Positions 55,876 through 64,000 of a stretch of 64,000 nt of DNA are shown here, one piece after another. Each line of letters begins with the position of its first letter. Position 1 is the first letter of the stretch. This DNA comes from JAJRVM01 sp963700515 (GTDB lineage: Bacteria > Planctomycetota > Planctomycetia > Pirellulales > Pirellulaceae), in NCBI GenBank assembly GCA_963700515.1, contig CAVOXY010000002.1, positions 1 to 64,000 of the forward strand. Direction: 5' to 3'. The notes below the pieces were generated by a model that made no database searches, had not been told where the DNA came from, and saw only the letters and a list, made by a program, of their open reading frames with translations. The position numbers and the translations under genes are program-made.

Positions 55876-58425
55876 CTACTGGTGATAAAGATCTCGCATG
55901 ACGCGTGGGTCTTCGGGCAGGTTCGGATTAATCAGCATGACCGGTTCGGTCGTCAGCGCACTGGCCCAGTCCTCGGCTCGCCCCTCCGACTTTTCGTTCC
56001 AGGTCAAGTCGAAGCGGAATTCCATGATTCCGTGCTCGTCGGCGACAAAGTTCGTGTACCAGAAGTTGTTGAAGACCATGGCCAGCAGACGATGGACATC
56101 TGGTGGCGGGGTCTGCTGCAAGGCCAATGTGGGCGACGAGCCGAACGTGACAAGCGGCGCATCGTGGCTGACCCACAGCCAGCGACCGGCCGGTGTAGCA
56201 TAGTCTGCCCACCCATCGCAGGCAAAATAATCGCGGCAGGTACCGGGTATTTGGTCCGTGAACGGCGTATATGGTTGGCCGCCACTGCTGAGTCGCGGCA
56301 GCATGTCGCCCGTCGGCATCGGGAATGCCACGTAGAAGATCTCGGGTGCGGCGGACGAGAGACGGTTAATCCGTAGCGTGAATTGAGCACGTGGCTGCCG
56401 CTTCCACACCTCCAGCACACGGGTACCCCACTGTAGTCGCGGATGCTCGATGGCTTGTGTGAAGACGATGGAATGAGGCGAGTCCTCGACCGCCACTTTG
56501 GCCTGCTCAACGGCCGGGACATCCTCGAGTATCTCCTGCCGCATCTTCTCGCGCGCATCGGCAGGTTGCCGGCGAATATCGGCCAGTACGTGGCGGGGGG
56601 CGAAGGCATTGACTTTCACGGCCACGAAGTCACCGAAGCCTGCCAGGAAGAGCGGTTGTGTCATGCCCGGCCAGACGATCGCCGTGGGCCAGCCCATGTC
56701 GCCCGTTTTGATCTCGGGTGTCACGTTGCTGGGCGCCGTGTCTGCGTCGACACCTTCGGTACTCAGTCGCAGATGCTGGATGGAATTTCCCTCGAGGTTC
56801 TCGACCCAGAACTTGGCGATCTTATCGGGCGCTTGATCGGGGAACGTGGCTGAAATATCTTCGCGGCTCAGATCGGCTGGGCTCTGCGGACGTCCCCACG
56901 GTTGGATGCCCGGCTCCAAATAGAGCTTCATGCGTCTACCGGTTCGAGGATCTTCCACGCTTTGATAGTTGTCGCGGAGGCAGGTAGCGATCATCCGCAT
57001 CCAGCCACTGACCGGTGCCGCACTGGTATTGGCCAGGAACAACCCCTCTCCCTGGTCGAGCAATTGCGTGCGGACTCGCTGTGACAAGAGCCACTGGGCG
57101 CGGGCCATCGGCCGATAAGCCAGAATGCTCTTCTCGGTAAACTGCGCTTGCGTATCGAGACTGTAGGGCTTGGCCACACTCAGGCTCGAGCCCCACGTGT
57201 GCTCGTCGAACAGGCAGAGATCGCGATAACATTCGTTTACCGCCCGTTGCGTACGCTTGTCGATATCTCCCCACAGCGATGACTCGGTAGCGGCCAACAT
57301 CCGCTTGGCGATACGACTGGCGGCTACCACGCGCGGCGCTGACGCCGTGCCGTTGGCCCACCAATCTGTCCACTCACCGCTGTATTCTGGAGCGGTGTCT
57401 CCCATCATCTTTTCCATGCGTTGCATGGCATCCGTGGCCGTTGTGAAACGTATCCGGGGCTTAAGACCAAGCTTGTTCCAGGCGGCGACGAAATCAGCCA
57501 TGGGGGGGAAGGGAGGATCATTGTCGTACCGCCACTGGCTGGTGATGGAAATAGTCAACACGGGAAACTTGTACCCGGCCTGTTCCATGGCTCGCATTCG
57601 CTCTGCGACTCGCTCGTGCGCCGTTCGCAGCGAAGCTTCATCACATCGCAGGATATCTCCGGCGCGTGGTGGCCGATAACGAGTGTCCGCGGCCAGCGGT
57701 AGCGGACCGCGCCGCCACTCGTGCGGTTCGAACAGGTCAAATCCCGCTCCATAGCCCAGATTCAGCCAGACAAACATGCGCCGGCCGTCCGGCATCTTCC
57801 ACCAGAAAGCGGAGGGACGTGGGAAAGGTGTCCCCCCACTGTCCTCGTTAATGCCGGTGAACAAGTAGTGCACGCCGCGGTCCAGCAATGCCATGGCGGC
57901 AGCGCGCGGCACGCCATTCACGTCGTTCTGAACGGCGACCTGAGGTTGGACTCGCTGCCAGAGTTCCTCGGGGAGCCAATGGACCATCGTCTGCCACTCG
58001 GCGGCATTCATGAAAGGTGTGTTGTTGAAGGCGAGCGCCGATATATCGAGCTGCTTCGTGCCCACCGCCTGCAAGAACTGTTTCCGCCGCTCGGGCGCCG
58101 CGCTTTGCCACCAGTCGTTGACCGGCATCGTCGCTTCCGCCGTCCAGAAGAATCGCTTCTCGGGCGGCCCTTTGGCTGAGTCCAGGATCGTGTCGATCGC
58201 AATATCGAGATAGCAGCGATACAACTCGCGACAGACGCTTGGGCTATCGGTGAAACCGACATCGGTGTGGGAAAAGTGAACAAGGTTGATCTCCTCGATC
58301 ACCCCCTCGTCCCTGGCGGGCTCGACCGGTGCGGCTTGCAGTCGGCTGTGTGCTGTCAGGATGAACCCAATCGCCAACAGTAACCCCGTTGCCGGGATAC
58401 GTGCTGCGAGCAATGTTCGTCTCAT
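55876..58425 (-). CDS. GH38-like (DUF5054-type) glycoside hydrolase, secreted
   Basis: ATG 58425 (MRRTLLAARIPATGLLLAIGF) begins a signal peptide; 58458 would add 11 residues. The first domain opens with NLVHFSHTDVGFTDSP, the equivalent of the zinc-binding HxD motif of GH38 alpha-mannosidases, and contains AVQNDVNGVP (candidate nucleophile Asp), WWKMPDGRRMFVWLN and LFDEHTWGSS. The C-terminal 400 residues are beta-rich, as in GH38. The length of about 850 residues is typical. The substrate may be an alpha-mannoside or another deoxysugar; DUF5054-type proteins are not characterised as far as I know. The frame is intact over 2.5 kb. The clan GH-A-like gene follows on the same strand. Confidence 0.75.
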   Translation of the reverse strand: MRRTLLAARIPATGLLLAIGFILTAHSRLQAAPVEPARDEGVIEEINLVHFSHTDVGFTDSPSVCRELYRCYLDIAIDTILDSAKGPPEKRFFWTAEATMPVNDWWQSAAPERRKQFLQAVGTKQLDISALAFNNTPFMNAAEWQTMVHWLPEELWQRVQPQVAVQNDVNGVPRAAAMALLDRGVHYLFTGINEDSGGTPFPRPSAFWWKMPDGRRMFVWLNLGYGAGFDLFEPHEWRRGPLPLAADTRYRPPRAGDILRCDEASLRTAHERVAERMRAMEQAGYKFPVLTISITSQWRYDNDPPFPPMADFVAAWNKLGLKPRIRFTTATDAMQRMEKMMGDTAPEYSGEWTDWWANGTASAPRVVAASRIAKRMLAATESSLWGDIDKRTQRAVNECYRDLCLFDEHTWGSSLSVAKPYSLDTQAQFTEKSILAYRPMARAQWLLSQRVRTQLLDQGEGLFLANTSAAPVSGWMRMIATCLRDNYQSVEDPRTGRRMKLYLEPGIQPWGRPQSPADLSREDISATFPDQAPDKIAKFWVENLEGNSIQHLRLSTEGVDADTAPSNVTPEIKTGDMGWPTAIVWPGMTQPLFLAGFGDFVAVKVNAFAPRHVLADIRRQPADAREKMRQEILEDVPAVEQAKVAVEDSPHSIVFTQAIEHPRLQWGTRVLEVWKRQPRAQFTLRINRLSSAAPEIFYVAFPMPTGDMLPRLSSGGQPYTPFTDQIPGTCRDYFACDGWADYATPAGRWLWVSHDAPLVTFGSSPTLALQQTPPPDVHRLLAMVFNNFWYTNFVADEHGIMEFRFDLTWNEKSEGRAEDWASALTTEPVMLINPNLPEDPRVMRDLYHQ

Positions 58426-58642
58426 GGAGATGCCGTGAAGGTTGAGTGAAGTTGCCATCGATAGGACTCCAGCGTGCCGGTTGCAGGGACGGAATGCAGT
58501 AGAGTAAATGTAACACGCACCTTGGCGGTTTGCGATAAGCCCGTCGTATCAAAGCGGTCCGATGATGCTCACGAGAAATTGTATCACTCCTTGTGGGGTG
58601 GTTCGACCGGCGAAGCTGGTACGTGACCATAGGTCCTTTCCT

Positions 58643-59170
58643 CGTTTGACCCGCAGCCGGAGGCGAGGAAGCAGCTGCGCACCGATTCCAGCTGGTTCCC
58701 GCTTCGTCCGCGCCTGCGGTTCTTGAAGTTGCGCCGTTTGATGAACCGCAGCGCGGTTCAACTCCACAGCCCAGACGCTCGGAAGTTCCCGTGGGGCTCC
58801 GCGAGCAACTATAAGGGTTGGCATGCATGCCAGTAGCCGTGGATGCCAACCCTGGGGTGACTCGATCCATCAATTCGGCGGATGTAGGTGACGCCACGTG
58901 CGACGACGGGGCAAAGTCGGTCCTGTCGCATCCCTTCAGGATGCCCCCTCACTTCTCCATCGTGTCCCCAGGGTGCCGCGCCTAGCGCGGCGACCCTGGG
59001 CTGAGTTGTGCCACCACTTCGTGGTGAAGACATGTGCCATTGACGAACCAACTCAGATGTCTGGGCATTGGCTGCAAAACGCCTTCGGCAAAGGGAATTC
59101 CACCACAAAACCACCATTCGTGGTCAAATATTGCAACTTCTGAACCTCCGGCTGCGGGTTAAACGATATC
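58643..59170. repeat. dispersed intergenic repeat, copy 2, with nested palindromes
   Basis: Copy 2 of the 47.3-kb element (58643-58775) contains the palindrome GAACCGC-AGC-GCGGTTC. Downstream come CCAGGGTgCCGCGC-type and CACCACTTCGTGGTG-type palindromic phrases. Near 59148-59168 CCTCCGGCTGCGGGTTAAAC is the inverted start of the same element. The 930 bases between the GH38-like and isomerase-like genes show no supported gene. Confidence 0.65.
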
Positions 59171-59388
59171 TTCCCCGACCATCACATGACGCGATGGAAT
59201 ACGCAGCCCAACAACCAACGACCAATGACCAATGTCGAGCGGCAAATGTCATTCCCCTTGGCGACAAACACCACGAGACCATGGTAAGATAATCGGCGTT
59301 TAGGTCTGGATCGGAATTCGCCTCAATGCACCCGGGAATTGGCGGTCCGTTCTTGTTACGGATCGGCCATATCACGAAGGAGGTCCCC

Positions 59389-60945
59389 ATGAACCAGTTT
59401 CCTCAAGTCTCAGTTTGTTCGCGGCGGCAGTTTCTCTCTGGCTGCGCGGTATGTGCTGGTTGTGTGGTCGGCGGCACGTTGTTGAGGCCCCGCACGACCC
59501 ATGCGGCCCTGGCGACAGACAGCAAGCCAAGGATTCGCCTGGTCTTCTGCGAGACGACGAACGACAAGCCGATCTGGCCCAATGTCGGGTACGACTTTGA
59601 TGTCCGTCGTAATCGGTTGCTACAGGTGCTCAGTCAGGGCTGTCCGGACCTGCAACTTCTGCCGGCACAGGTGATGGACCGGCCGGAGGACGCCAGTGAG
59701 GTGATGAAGGGCGACGGTGATGTGGATGGCTACGTTGTCTGCATCGAAGGTCTTGGCTGGTCGAACGATGTATTCAAGCTCTGCACGAGCGGCAAGCCGA
59801 CACTGCTCGTCGACAATCTTTTTGGCGGATCCGGCCTGTTTCTCAGCCAACAGCCCCGCATTATGGGATCTGGACAGCCGGTTGATTGGGTCAGTTCTTC
59901 GAACGATCAGGATATTGTTGCTTCCGCTGAGCAATTCGGATTGCTCCAAGAGGGGAAGAACGCCACGGAGGTGGCTGCGGCGATGCGGGCGACGCGTCGC
60001 AAGAACACGCCGGCCCCGACCGACTGGGCCTGCCAAGATGATCCGGTTCCTCAACCCGACTTCGATAAAGCGCTGCGGGAGTTGCGACAGACCAAAATCC
60101 TCGTTGTGGGAGGCGGTTGGGGTGGTGACCCGTTCCGCGAAGCCGCCCAAGATGTAGTGGGCGTGCAACTGATTCCCGTCACCTTCGAAGAGCTTTCTGA
60201 TGCGTACGGCAAGGTCGACGGCAATGCTGCCAAGTCGTTTGCTGATCGCTGGATGAACGACGCTCAGGAGGTCGTGGAACCGAGCCGCGCAGAGATCGAG
60301 AAGTCGGGTGCCATGTACGTGGCGATGAAGAATCTGATCGACAAGTACGATGCTCGGGGCATCAGCATCAATTGCCTTGGCGGTTTTTACGGCGGTCACA
60401 TGGAGTCCTATCCGTGCCTCGGATTCAGTCAGCTGAACAACGATGGCATGGTGGGAGGTTGCGAGGCCGACCAGATGTCCGCCTTGACGATGGCCACGAT
60501 GGGAGCTCTGGTGGGCCGGCCGGGATACATCTCGGATCCCGTGATTGATACGTCGAAGAATCAGATCATTTATGCTCATTGTGTGGCCATGACCCGTCCG
60601 TTTGGCCCGCAGGGAATGGCCAATCCGTATCGGATCCGCTCGCATTCGGAAGACCGCAAAGGGGCTTCCATCCAGTCTCTGCTGCCGGCCGGCTACATGA
60701 CCACCACATTGGAACTTGATCCAGTGGCCAAACGGGTGATCGTGCATCAAGCCAAGTCGGCCGGGAACAACCCCAGCGACATGGCTTGCCGGACGAAACT
60801 CGAAGCGGTTGTTAAAGGCGATATCGAGAAGTTGACGGAGCACTGGCAGATGGGCTGGCATCGCGTCACGTTCTACGGCGACCTGCAAGAGCAGGTTGCG
60901 GAGTTATGCGACCGGCTGAAGTTGGAACTGGTCCAGGAAGCGTGA
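59389..60945 (+). CDS. Tat-exported L-fucose/arabinose isomerase-like protein
   Basis: ATG 59389 follows AAGGAGGT. The N-terminus (CSRRQFLSGCAVCAGCVVGG) is a twin-arginine-type signal, possibly with a lipobox cysteine. The mature 480 residues resemble the FucI/AraA-type isomerase fold: an N-terminal Rossmann-like half (RIRLVFCETTNDKPIWPNVGYD, TKILVVGGGWGGDPF) and a C-terminal domain with ISINCLGGFYGGHMESYPCLGF and GGCEADQMSALTMATMG, where Glu/Asp/His residues normally hold Mn2+. Classic isomerases are cytoplasmic, so export is unusual and the protein may have another activity. A UroD-like and a GH106 gene follow on the same strand. No kinase or aldolase for fucose is present. Confidence 0.75.
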   Translation: MNQFPQVSVCSRRQFLSGCAVCAGCVVGGTLLRPRTTHAALATDSKPRIRLVFCETTNDKPIWPNVGYDFDVRRNRLLQVLSQGCPDLQLLPAQVMDRPEDASEVMKGDGDVDGYVVCIEGLGWSNDVFKLCTSGKPTLLVDNLFGGSGLFLSQQPRIMGSGQPVDWVSSSNDQDIVASAEQFGLLQEGKNATEVAAAMRATRRKNTPAPTDWACQDDPVPQPDFDKALRELRQTKILVVGGGWGGDPFREAAQDVVGVQLIPVTFEELSDAYGKVDGNAAKSFADRWMNDAQEVVEPSRAEIEKSGAMYVAMKNLIDKYDARGISINCLGGFYGGHMESYPCLGFSQLNNDGMVGGCEADQMSALTMATMGALVGRPGYISDPVIDTSKNQIIYAHCVAMTRPFGPQGMANPYRIRSHSEDRKGASIQSLLPAGYMTTTLELDPVAKRVIVHQAKSAGNNPSDMACRTKLEAVVKGDIEKLTEHWQMGWHRVTFYGDLQEQVAELCDRLKLELVQEA

Positions 60946-61068
60946 TTCGCTGCGGGGGGGGATACGGGGTCGGAGACCTGGTCGGCAATACTTGCGCCGG
61001 GTGTGGATGTTGCGGATCGGGATTTCCGGTTTTGTCCGGGGGACATGGTGAACGGTGGGTGCTGCGCA

Positions 61069-61092
61069 AACGGAATGAATTCCGTTCTACGG
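61069..61092. repeat. single inverted copy of the 56-base repeat palindrome
   Basis: AACGGAATGAATTCCGTTCT followed by ACG is the reverse complement of the start of the 52.2-kb tandem unit. It lies 17 bases upstream of the UroD-like gene, close to the leader of that gene. Confidence 0.85.
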
Positions 61093-61108
61093 GCGCGGGA
61101 GAATACGA

Positions 61109-62098
61109 ATGAACCATGTTGAGCGATTTCGCGCGGTGATGGACTTTCAACCGGTGGACCGGTTGCCGCGTTGGGAGTGGGCCATGTGGTGGGACCAGAC
61201 GATCGCCAACTGGAAGCAGCAAGGCTTGCCCGCGGAATTGGACAGCGTCTTCGATATCGCGGAGTATTTTGGCCTCGATCCCTATCAGCAGTTCTGGTTT
61301 TCCACTACGGACGATACGATCGAGGCCGTGCAGCATCATGTCGAAGGTATTGTCTCGAACATGGATGATTACCTGCGGCTGCGTCCCAAGTTTTTTCCGG
61401 ACCACAGTCGGGCGATCGAATCGATGCGGCCCTGGGCTGACCGCCAGGCGCGAGGCGAAGCGGTTGTTTGGATCACGTTGGAAGGATTCTTCTGGTTTCC
61501 ACGTACGCTGATGGGATTCAATAAGATCAGCCTGGCGTTTTACGATCAGCCGGAATTGCTGCACCAGATCAATCAGGATCTGACTGATTTTAACTTGCGG
61601 ATTCTCGCTGCGGTCGAGAAAGTCTGCGTTCCGACCTTCGCCACGATCGCCGAAGATATGTCGTACAATAACGGCCCGATGATCTCGGAAAGGCATTTTG
61701 ATGAGTTCATTGCGCCGTATTATCGACAGATTGTGCCGAGACTGTTGGAGAAGAACATCATTCCATTGGTCGACACGGACGGCGACGTGACCATGATGGT
61801 GCCATGGCTGATGCGGGAAGGGATGCGTGGGGCGCTTCCCTTGGAACGCCAGGCGGGGGTCGATGGCATGGACTTGCGGCGCGCGTTCCCGAATGTCTGT
61901 CTGGTAGGCCACTTCAATAAAATGGTGATGGACAAAGGGGAAGGTGCGCTGCGGGCGGAATTTGAGCGACTGATGCCGCTCATGCGATCCGGCGGGTTCA
62001 TTCCGAGTGTCGATCACCAGACACCACCACATATCACGCTGCCGCAGTACCAGCTCTTCCGCCGACTGCTGGATGAGTACACGGCCGCCGTAGCGTAG
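61109..62098 (+). CDS. uroporphyrinogen decarboxylase family protein
   Basis: ATG 61109 begins MNHVERFRAVMDFQPVDRLP, the conserved start of the UroD/MtaA/CmuA superfamily. Further landmarks are LEGFFWFPRTLMGF, PTFATIAEDMSYNNGPMISE, YYRQIVPRLLEKNIIPLVDTDGD (split), RQAGVDGMDLRRAFPN and LVGHFNKMVM. The 329 residues form a single TIM barrel. This environment-linked clade is usually not haem-biosynthetic UroD; relatives are corrinoid methyltransferases or unknown enzymes often found in planctomycete and Verrucomicrobia sugar loci. No corrinoid-binding domain is fused. It lies downstream of the isomerase-like gene (163 bases) and upstream of the GH106 gene. The role in glycan use is inferred only from location. 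Confidence 0.88.
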   Translation: MNHVERFRAVMDFQPVDRLPRWEWAMWWDQTIANWKQQGLPAELDSVFDIAEYFGLDPYQQFWFSTTDDTIEAVQHHVEGIVSNMDDYLRLRPKFFPDHSRAIESMRPWADRQARGEAVVWITLEGFFWFPRTLMGFNKISLAFYDQPELLHQINQDLTDFNLRILAAVEKVCVPTFATIAEDMSYNNGPMISERHFDEFIAPYYRQIVPRLLEKNIIPLVDTDGDVTMMVPWLMREGMRGALPLERQAGVDGMDLRRAFPNVCLVGHFNKMVMDKGEGALRAEFERLMPLMRSGGFIPSVDHQTPPHITLPQYQLFRRLLDEYTAAVA

Positions 62099-62208
62099 TC
62101 TGAGATTATTTGACCATTCATAGGTTAGTACGCGCTTCCGACAAGAGAATGTTGAACAGGTTGGCCTGACACCAATTGCGGCCGCATGTATAGCTGCAAA
62201 GACAATGC

Positions 62209-62365
62209 TCAATGGTGAATTGTGAATAGTGGACGATTAATGAACCGGCCCGGTTCCAACGATCTCGCGAGCTGCGCCGCACGAGATTGTCGCGAACGGT
62301 TCCCTTCCCATCCGTGGTTCCCTCAATCACCATTCATAATTCGCGATTCACCATTAACCATTACC
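62209..62365. repeat. inverted simple-phrase repeat upstream of the GH106 gene
   Basis: AATGGTGAATTGTGAATAGT at about 62211-62230 is mirrored by CAATCACCATTCATAATTCG and CACCATTAACCATT at 62325-62362, enclosing a core of about 95 bases with further GC-rich pairing (ACCGGCC-type). It has the same design as the elements at 29.5 and 39.7 kb and ends 24 bases from the GH106 start. Confidence 0.75.
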
Positions 62366-62388
62366 ATGAGAATCGAAGGAGACATCCG

Positions 62389-64000
62389 ATGATGAGTCGC
62401 ACCCGTGTTGTCTTTACTCTCCTGTTGCTAATCTACCTGCTGGGCCCAATTCCGCCGATTCGCGGCTTTGACGGCGAGTTGTCTCTCGAGCGAGGCTTTC
62501 GCGAGCCGCCCCCTGCGACCAAGCCGTGGTGCTACTGGTACTGGATCAGTGACAATCTGTCCAAGGAGGGTATTACACGCGATCTGGAAGCGATGGCTCG
62601 CGTTGGCATTGGCGAGGCGTTTATCGGTAACGTCTTCTTCGATGACGTGCCCTCTGGCGATATCAAGGTATTGACTGAGCCTTGGTGGGAATTGGTGGAA
62701 CACGCCATTCGTGAAGGAGGACGCGTGGGTGTCGACATCGGCATGTTCAATAGCCCCGGTTGGAGTCAATCCGGCGGTCCGTGGGTCAAGCCGCAGCAGT
62801 CGATGCGTTACCTCGTCTCGACGCAAACACGTGTCCAGGGACCGGCTCGTTTCGAGCAGAAATTGCCCGCCTGCGACGGCATGTTGCAGGACGTGGCAGT
62901 GCTCGCCTTTCCCGTACCGCAAGACGATGGCGAGACACTTGCCGCACACTCGCCGCAGCTGGTGTGTAGTCCGGCTGCGGCCGAGGCGAGACTGGCGGTC
63001 GATGGCAAGCTTGACACGGCACTGGTTCTTCCCGCCGGTGCCGGACAGGGAGAAAATCCCTGGGTGATGGAAATCGCATTGGCCGAGCCGCTGACGGTCC
63101 GCCATCTCGCGCTGACTCCGGCCGATACACCCTGGGCGGCCGAGTGCGAGCTGCAGGCCGCCAACGACGCTGGCGAATTTCAGACGGTGCGGCAATTCAA
63201 GTTCGATCGTTCGAACATGGTGATTGGGGTTGGGCCGATGCCGCGCGGGCCGGTGACGGTCGCTTTCCAGCCGGTGGTGGCGCAAAAATTTCGCCTGGTC
63301 TTTACCCATGTCACCGGCCAGGCCGCTGTGGCCGAGCTCGACCTGTCCGCGGCGGCTCGGTTGGAATCGTATGTCGAAAAACAGTTGGGCAAGATGCATC
63401 CCACCCCGCTGCCGATGTGGGACACTTATCTCTGGCCCGCGCAGCCGGAACTCGATCAGTCGGCCTTGGCGATTCCGCCAGACAAGGTGATCGAGCTGAC
63501 CAGCAAATTGTCGTCCGACGGCGAGCTGCGATGGGACGTGCCGCCCGGCGACTGGATTCTGCTGCGCACGGGAATGAAGAGCACCGAGACGCGCAATTCA
63601 CCCGCTTCGCCGGAAGGTGAGGGATGGGAAGTGGATAAGATGAATCGCTCGGCTTTGAAGTCCCACTTCAATGCCTTTATCGGCGAAGTGCTGCGCCGCA
63701 TGCCCGCCATCGAGCGCCGTGCGCTGAAGCATGTCGTGGCCGACAGCTATGAAATGGGCTCGCAGAATTGGACCGACGACTTGGCCCCTGTCTTTCGTGA
63801 CCGCTATGGTTACGATCCTCTTCCTTGGCTGCCCGTACTTACCGGCCGCATCGTCGGCAGTGCCGATCAATCGAATCGCTTCTTGTGGGACTTGCGGCGT
63901 CTGGTGGCCGATCGCGTTGCGACGGAGTATGTCGGGGGCCTGCGGGATCTGTGTCGACCGCACGCCTTGCAGCTCTGGCTGGAGAACTACGGGCATTGGG
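62389..64000 (+). CDS. GH106 alpha-L-rhamnosidase-like protein, partial (runs off the window)
   Basis: ATG 62389 (ATG 62392 next) follows GAAGGAG. A signal peptide (VVFTLLLLIYLLGPIPPIRG) precedes FREPPPATKPWCYWYWISDN, the classic GH106 opening in which a tryptophan-rich strand is followed by SKEGITRDLEAMARVGIGEAFIG (split). Further landmarks are VGVDIGMFNSPGWSQSGGPWV, a discoidin-like insert around residues 190-330 (VDGKLDTALVLP, RFRLVFTH-like KFRLVFTHVTG), RWDVPPGDWILLRTGM and HVVADSYEMGSQNWTDD. All 537 codons to the window end are open; full GH106 enzymes have about 1,000-1,150 residues, so roughly half is missing. GH106 enzymes cleave alpha-L-rhamnose from pectin, ulvan or related glycans. 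Confidence 0.9.
   Translation, partial: MMSRTRVVFTLLLLIYLLGPIPPIRGFDGELSLERGFREPPPATKPWCYWYWISDNLSKEGITRDLEAMARVGIGEAFIGNVFFDDVPSGDIKVLTEPWWELVEHAIREGGRVGVDIGMFNSPGWSQSGGPWVKPQQSMRYLVSTQTRVQGPARFEQKLPACDGMLQDVAVLAFPVPQDDGETLAAHSPQLVCSPAAAEARLAVDGKLDTALVLPAGAGQGENPWVMEIALAEPLTVRHLALTPADTPWAAECELQAANDAGEFQTVRQFKFDRSNMVIGVGPMPRGPVTVAFQPVVAQKFRLVFTHVTGQAAVAELDLSAAARLESYVEKQLGKMHPTPLPMWDTYLWPAQPELDQSALAIPPDKVIELTSKLSSDGELRWDVPPGDWILLRTGMKSTETRNSPASPEGEGWEVDKMNRSALKSHFNAFIGEVLRRMPAIERRALKHVVADSYEMGSQNWTDDLAPVFRDRYGYDPLPWLPVLTGRIVGSADQSNRFLWDLRRLVADRVATEYVGGLRDLCRPHALQLWLENYGHW

Noticed and set aside
58809..59117. Small minus-strand gene in the gap before the isomerase-like gene
   Set aside because: The frame is composed of palindromic repeat phrases and has no homology that I recognise.
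59620..60888. 422-codon minus-strand open frame opposite the isomerase-like gene
   Set aside because: Same kind of shadow: His/Arg-rich composition, no motif, no ribosome binding site.
60866..62212. 448-codon minus-strand open frame opposite the UroD-like gene
   Set aside because: Codon-mirror shadow of a high-GC gene; it shows no domain, and the plus strand encodes a clear family member.

Overview
The window reads as planctomycete DNA, most like the Pirellulales. Pointers are a DUF1559 prepilin-type protein followed by a small lipoprotein, CRTAC1-type FG-GAP/UnbV lipoproteins, a type I sulfatase, many secreted glycoside hydrolases, a large discoidin/beta-propeller/haem-motif protein of the hydrazine-synthase-alpha type, Tat-exported proteins, TPR-SGNH fusions, high GC and long repeat-rich intergenic stretches. 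I saw no rRNA, tRNA or CRISPR array by eye.

Layout. 0-6.5 kb: a frameshifted six-hairpin glycosidase facing a C-terminally truncated DUF2961 protein, then a decayed patch with remnants of a DUF1016 nuclease and an integrase-type transposase. 6.5-8.7 kb: a Tat-exported protein with two DUF1284-like cysteine domains, then a radical SAM/SPASM-like protein. 8.8-19.3 kb: a divergent cluster with SGNH-TPR and TPR proteins on the minus strand, a TPR protein and a CRTAC1 lipoprotein on the plus strand, then a membrane protein and an MFS-spermidine-synthase-like protein on the minus strand. 20-30 kb: DUF1559 plus lipoprotein, a CRTAC1 relic, a GH99/WbsX-like hydrolase, bacteriohemerythrin and a haem-sensing hybrid histidine kinase broken by about nine indels. 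30-47 kb: gap (GAPDH), ADP-forming acyl-CoA synthetase, a cysteine hydrolase-ThuA-oxidoreductase-tail fusion, an EamA transporter, a caspase-fold-like secreted protein, a SnoaL-like protein, the haem-motif beta-propeller protein, an HlyD-type adaptor and a secreted SGNH protein. 47.6-64 kb: a glycan-degradation region with GH36-like, sulfatase, clan GH-A-like, GH38-like, a Tat-exported fucose-isomerase-like protein, a uroporphyrinogen-decarboxylase-like protein and a GH106 rhamnosidase that runs off the end.

Two features cut across the window. First, at least eight otherwise well-conserved genes carry single-base indels, up to nine in one gene, while neighbours of 1-3.5 kb are perfectly open. 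This is either indel error in the assembly or recent gene decay. Second, the intergenic DNA is full of structured repeats: a 59-65 bp tandem hairpin array, a 56 bp tandem repeat with a palindrome, simple-phrase repeats arranged as inverted pairs around cores of roughly 60-95 bp, and older dispersed elements. The last 16 kb look like a scavenging system for a branched, sulfated, deoxysugar-containing polysaccharide. That substrate is inferred from the enzyme families alone.
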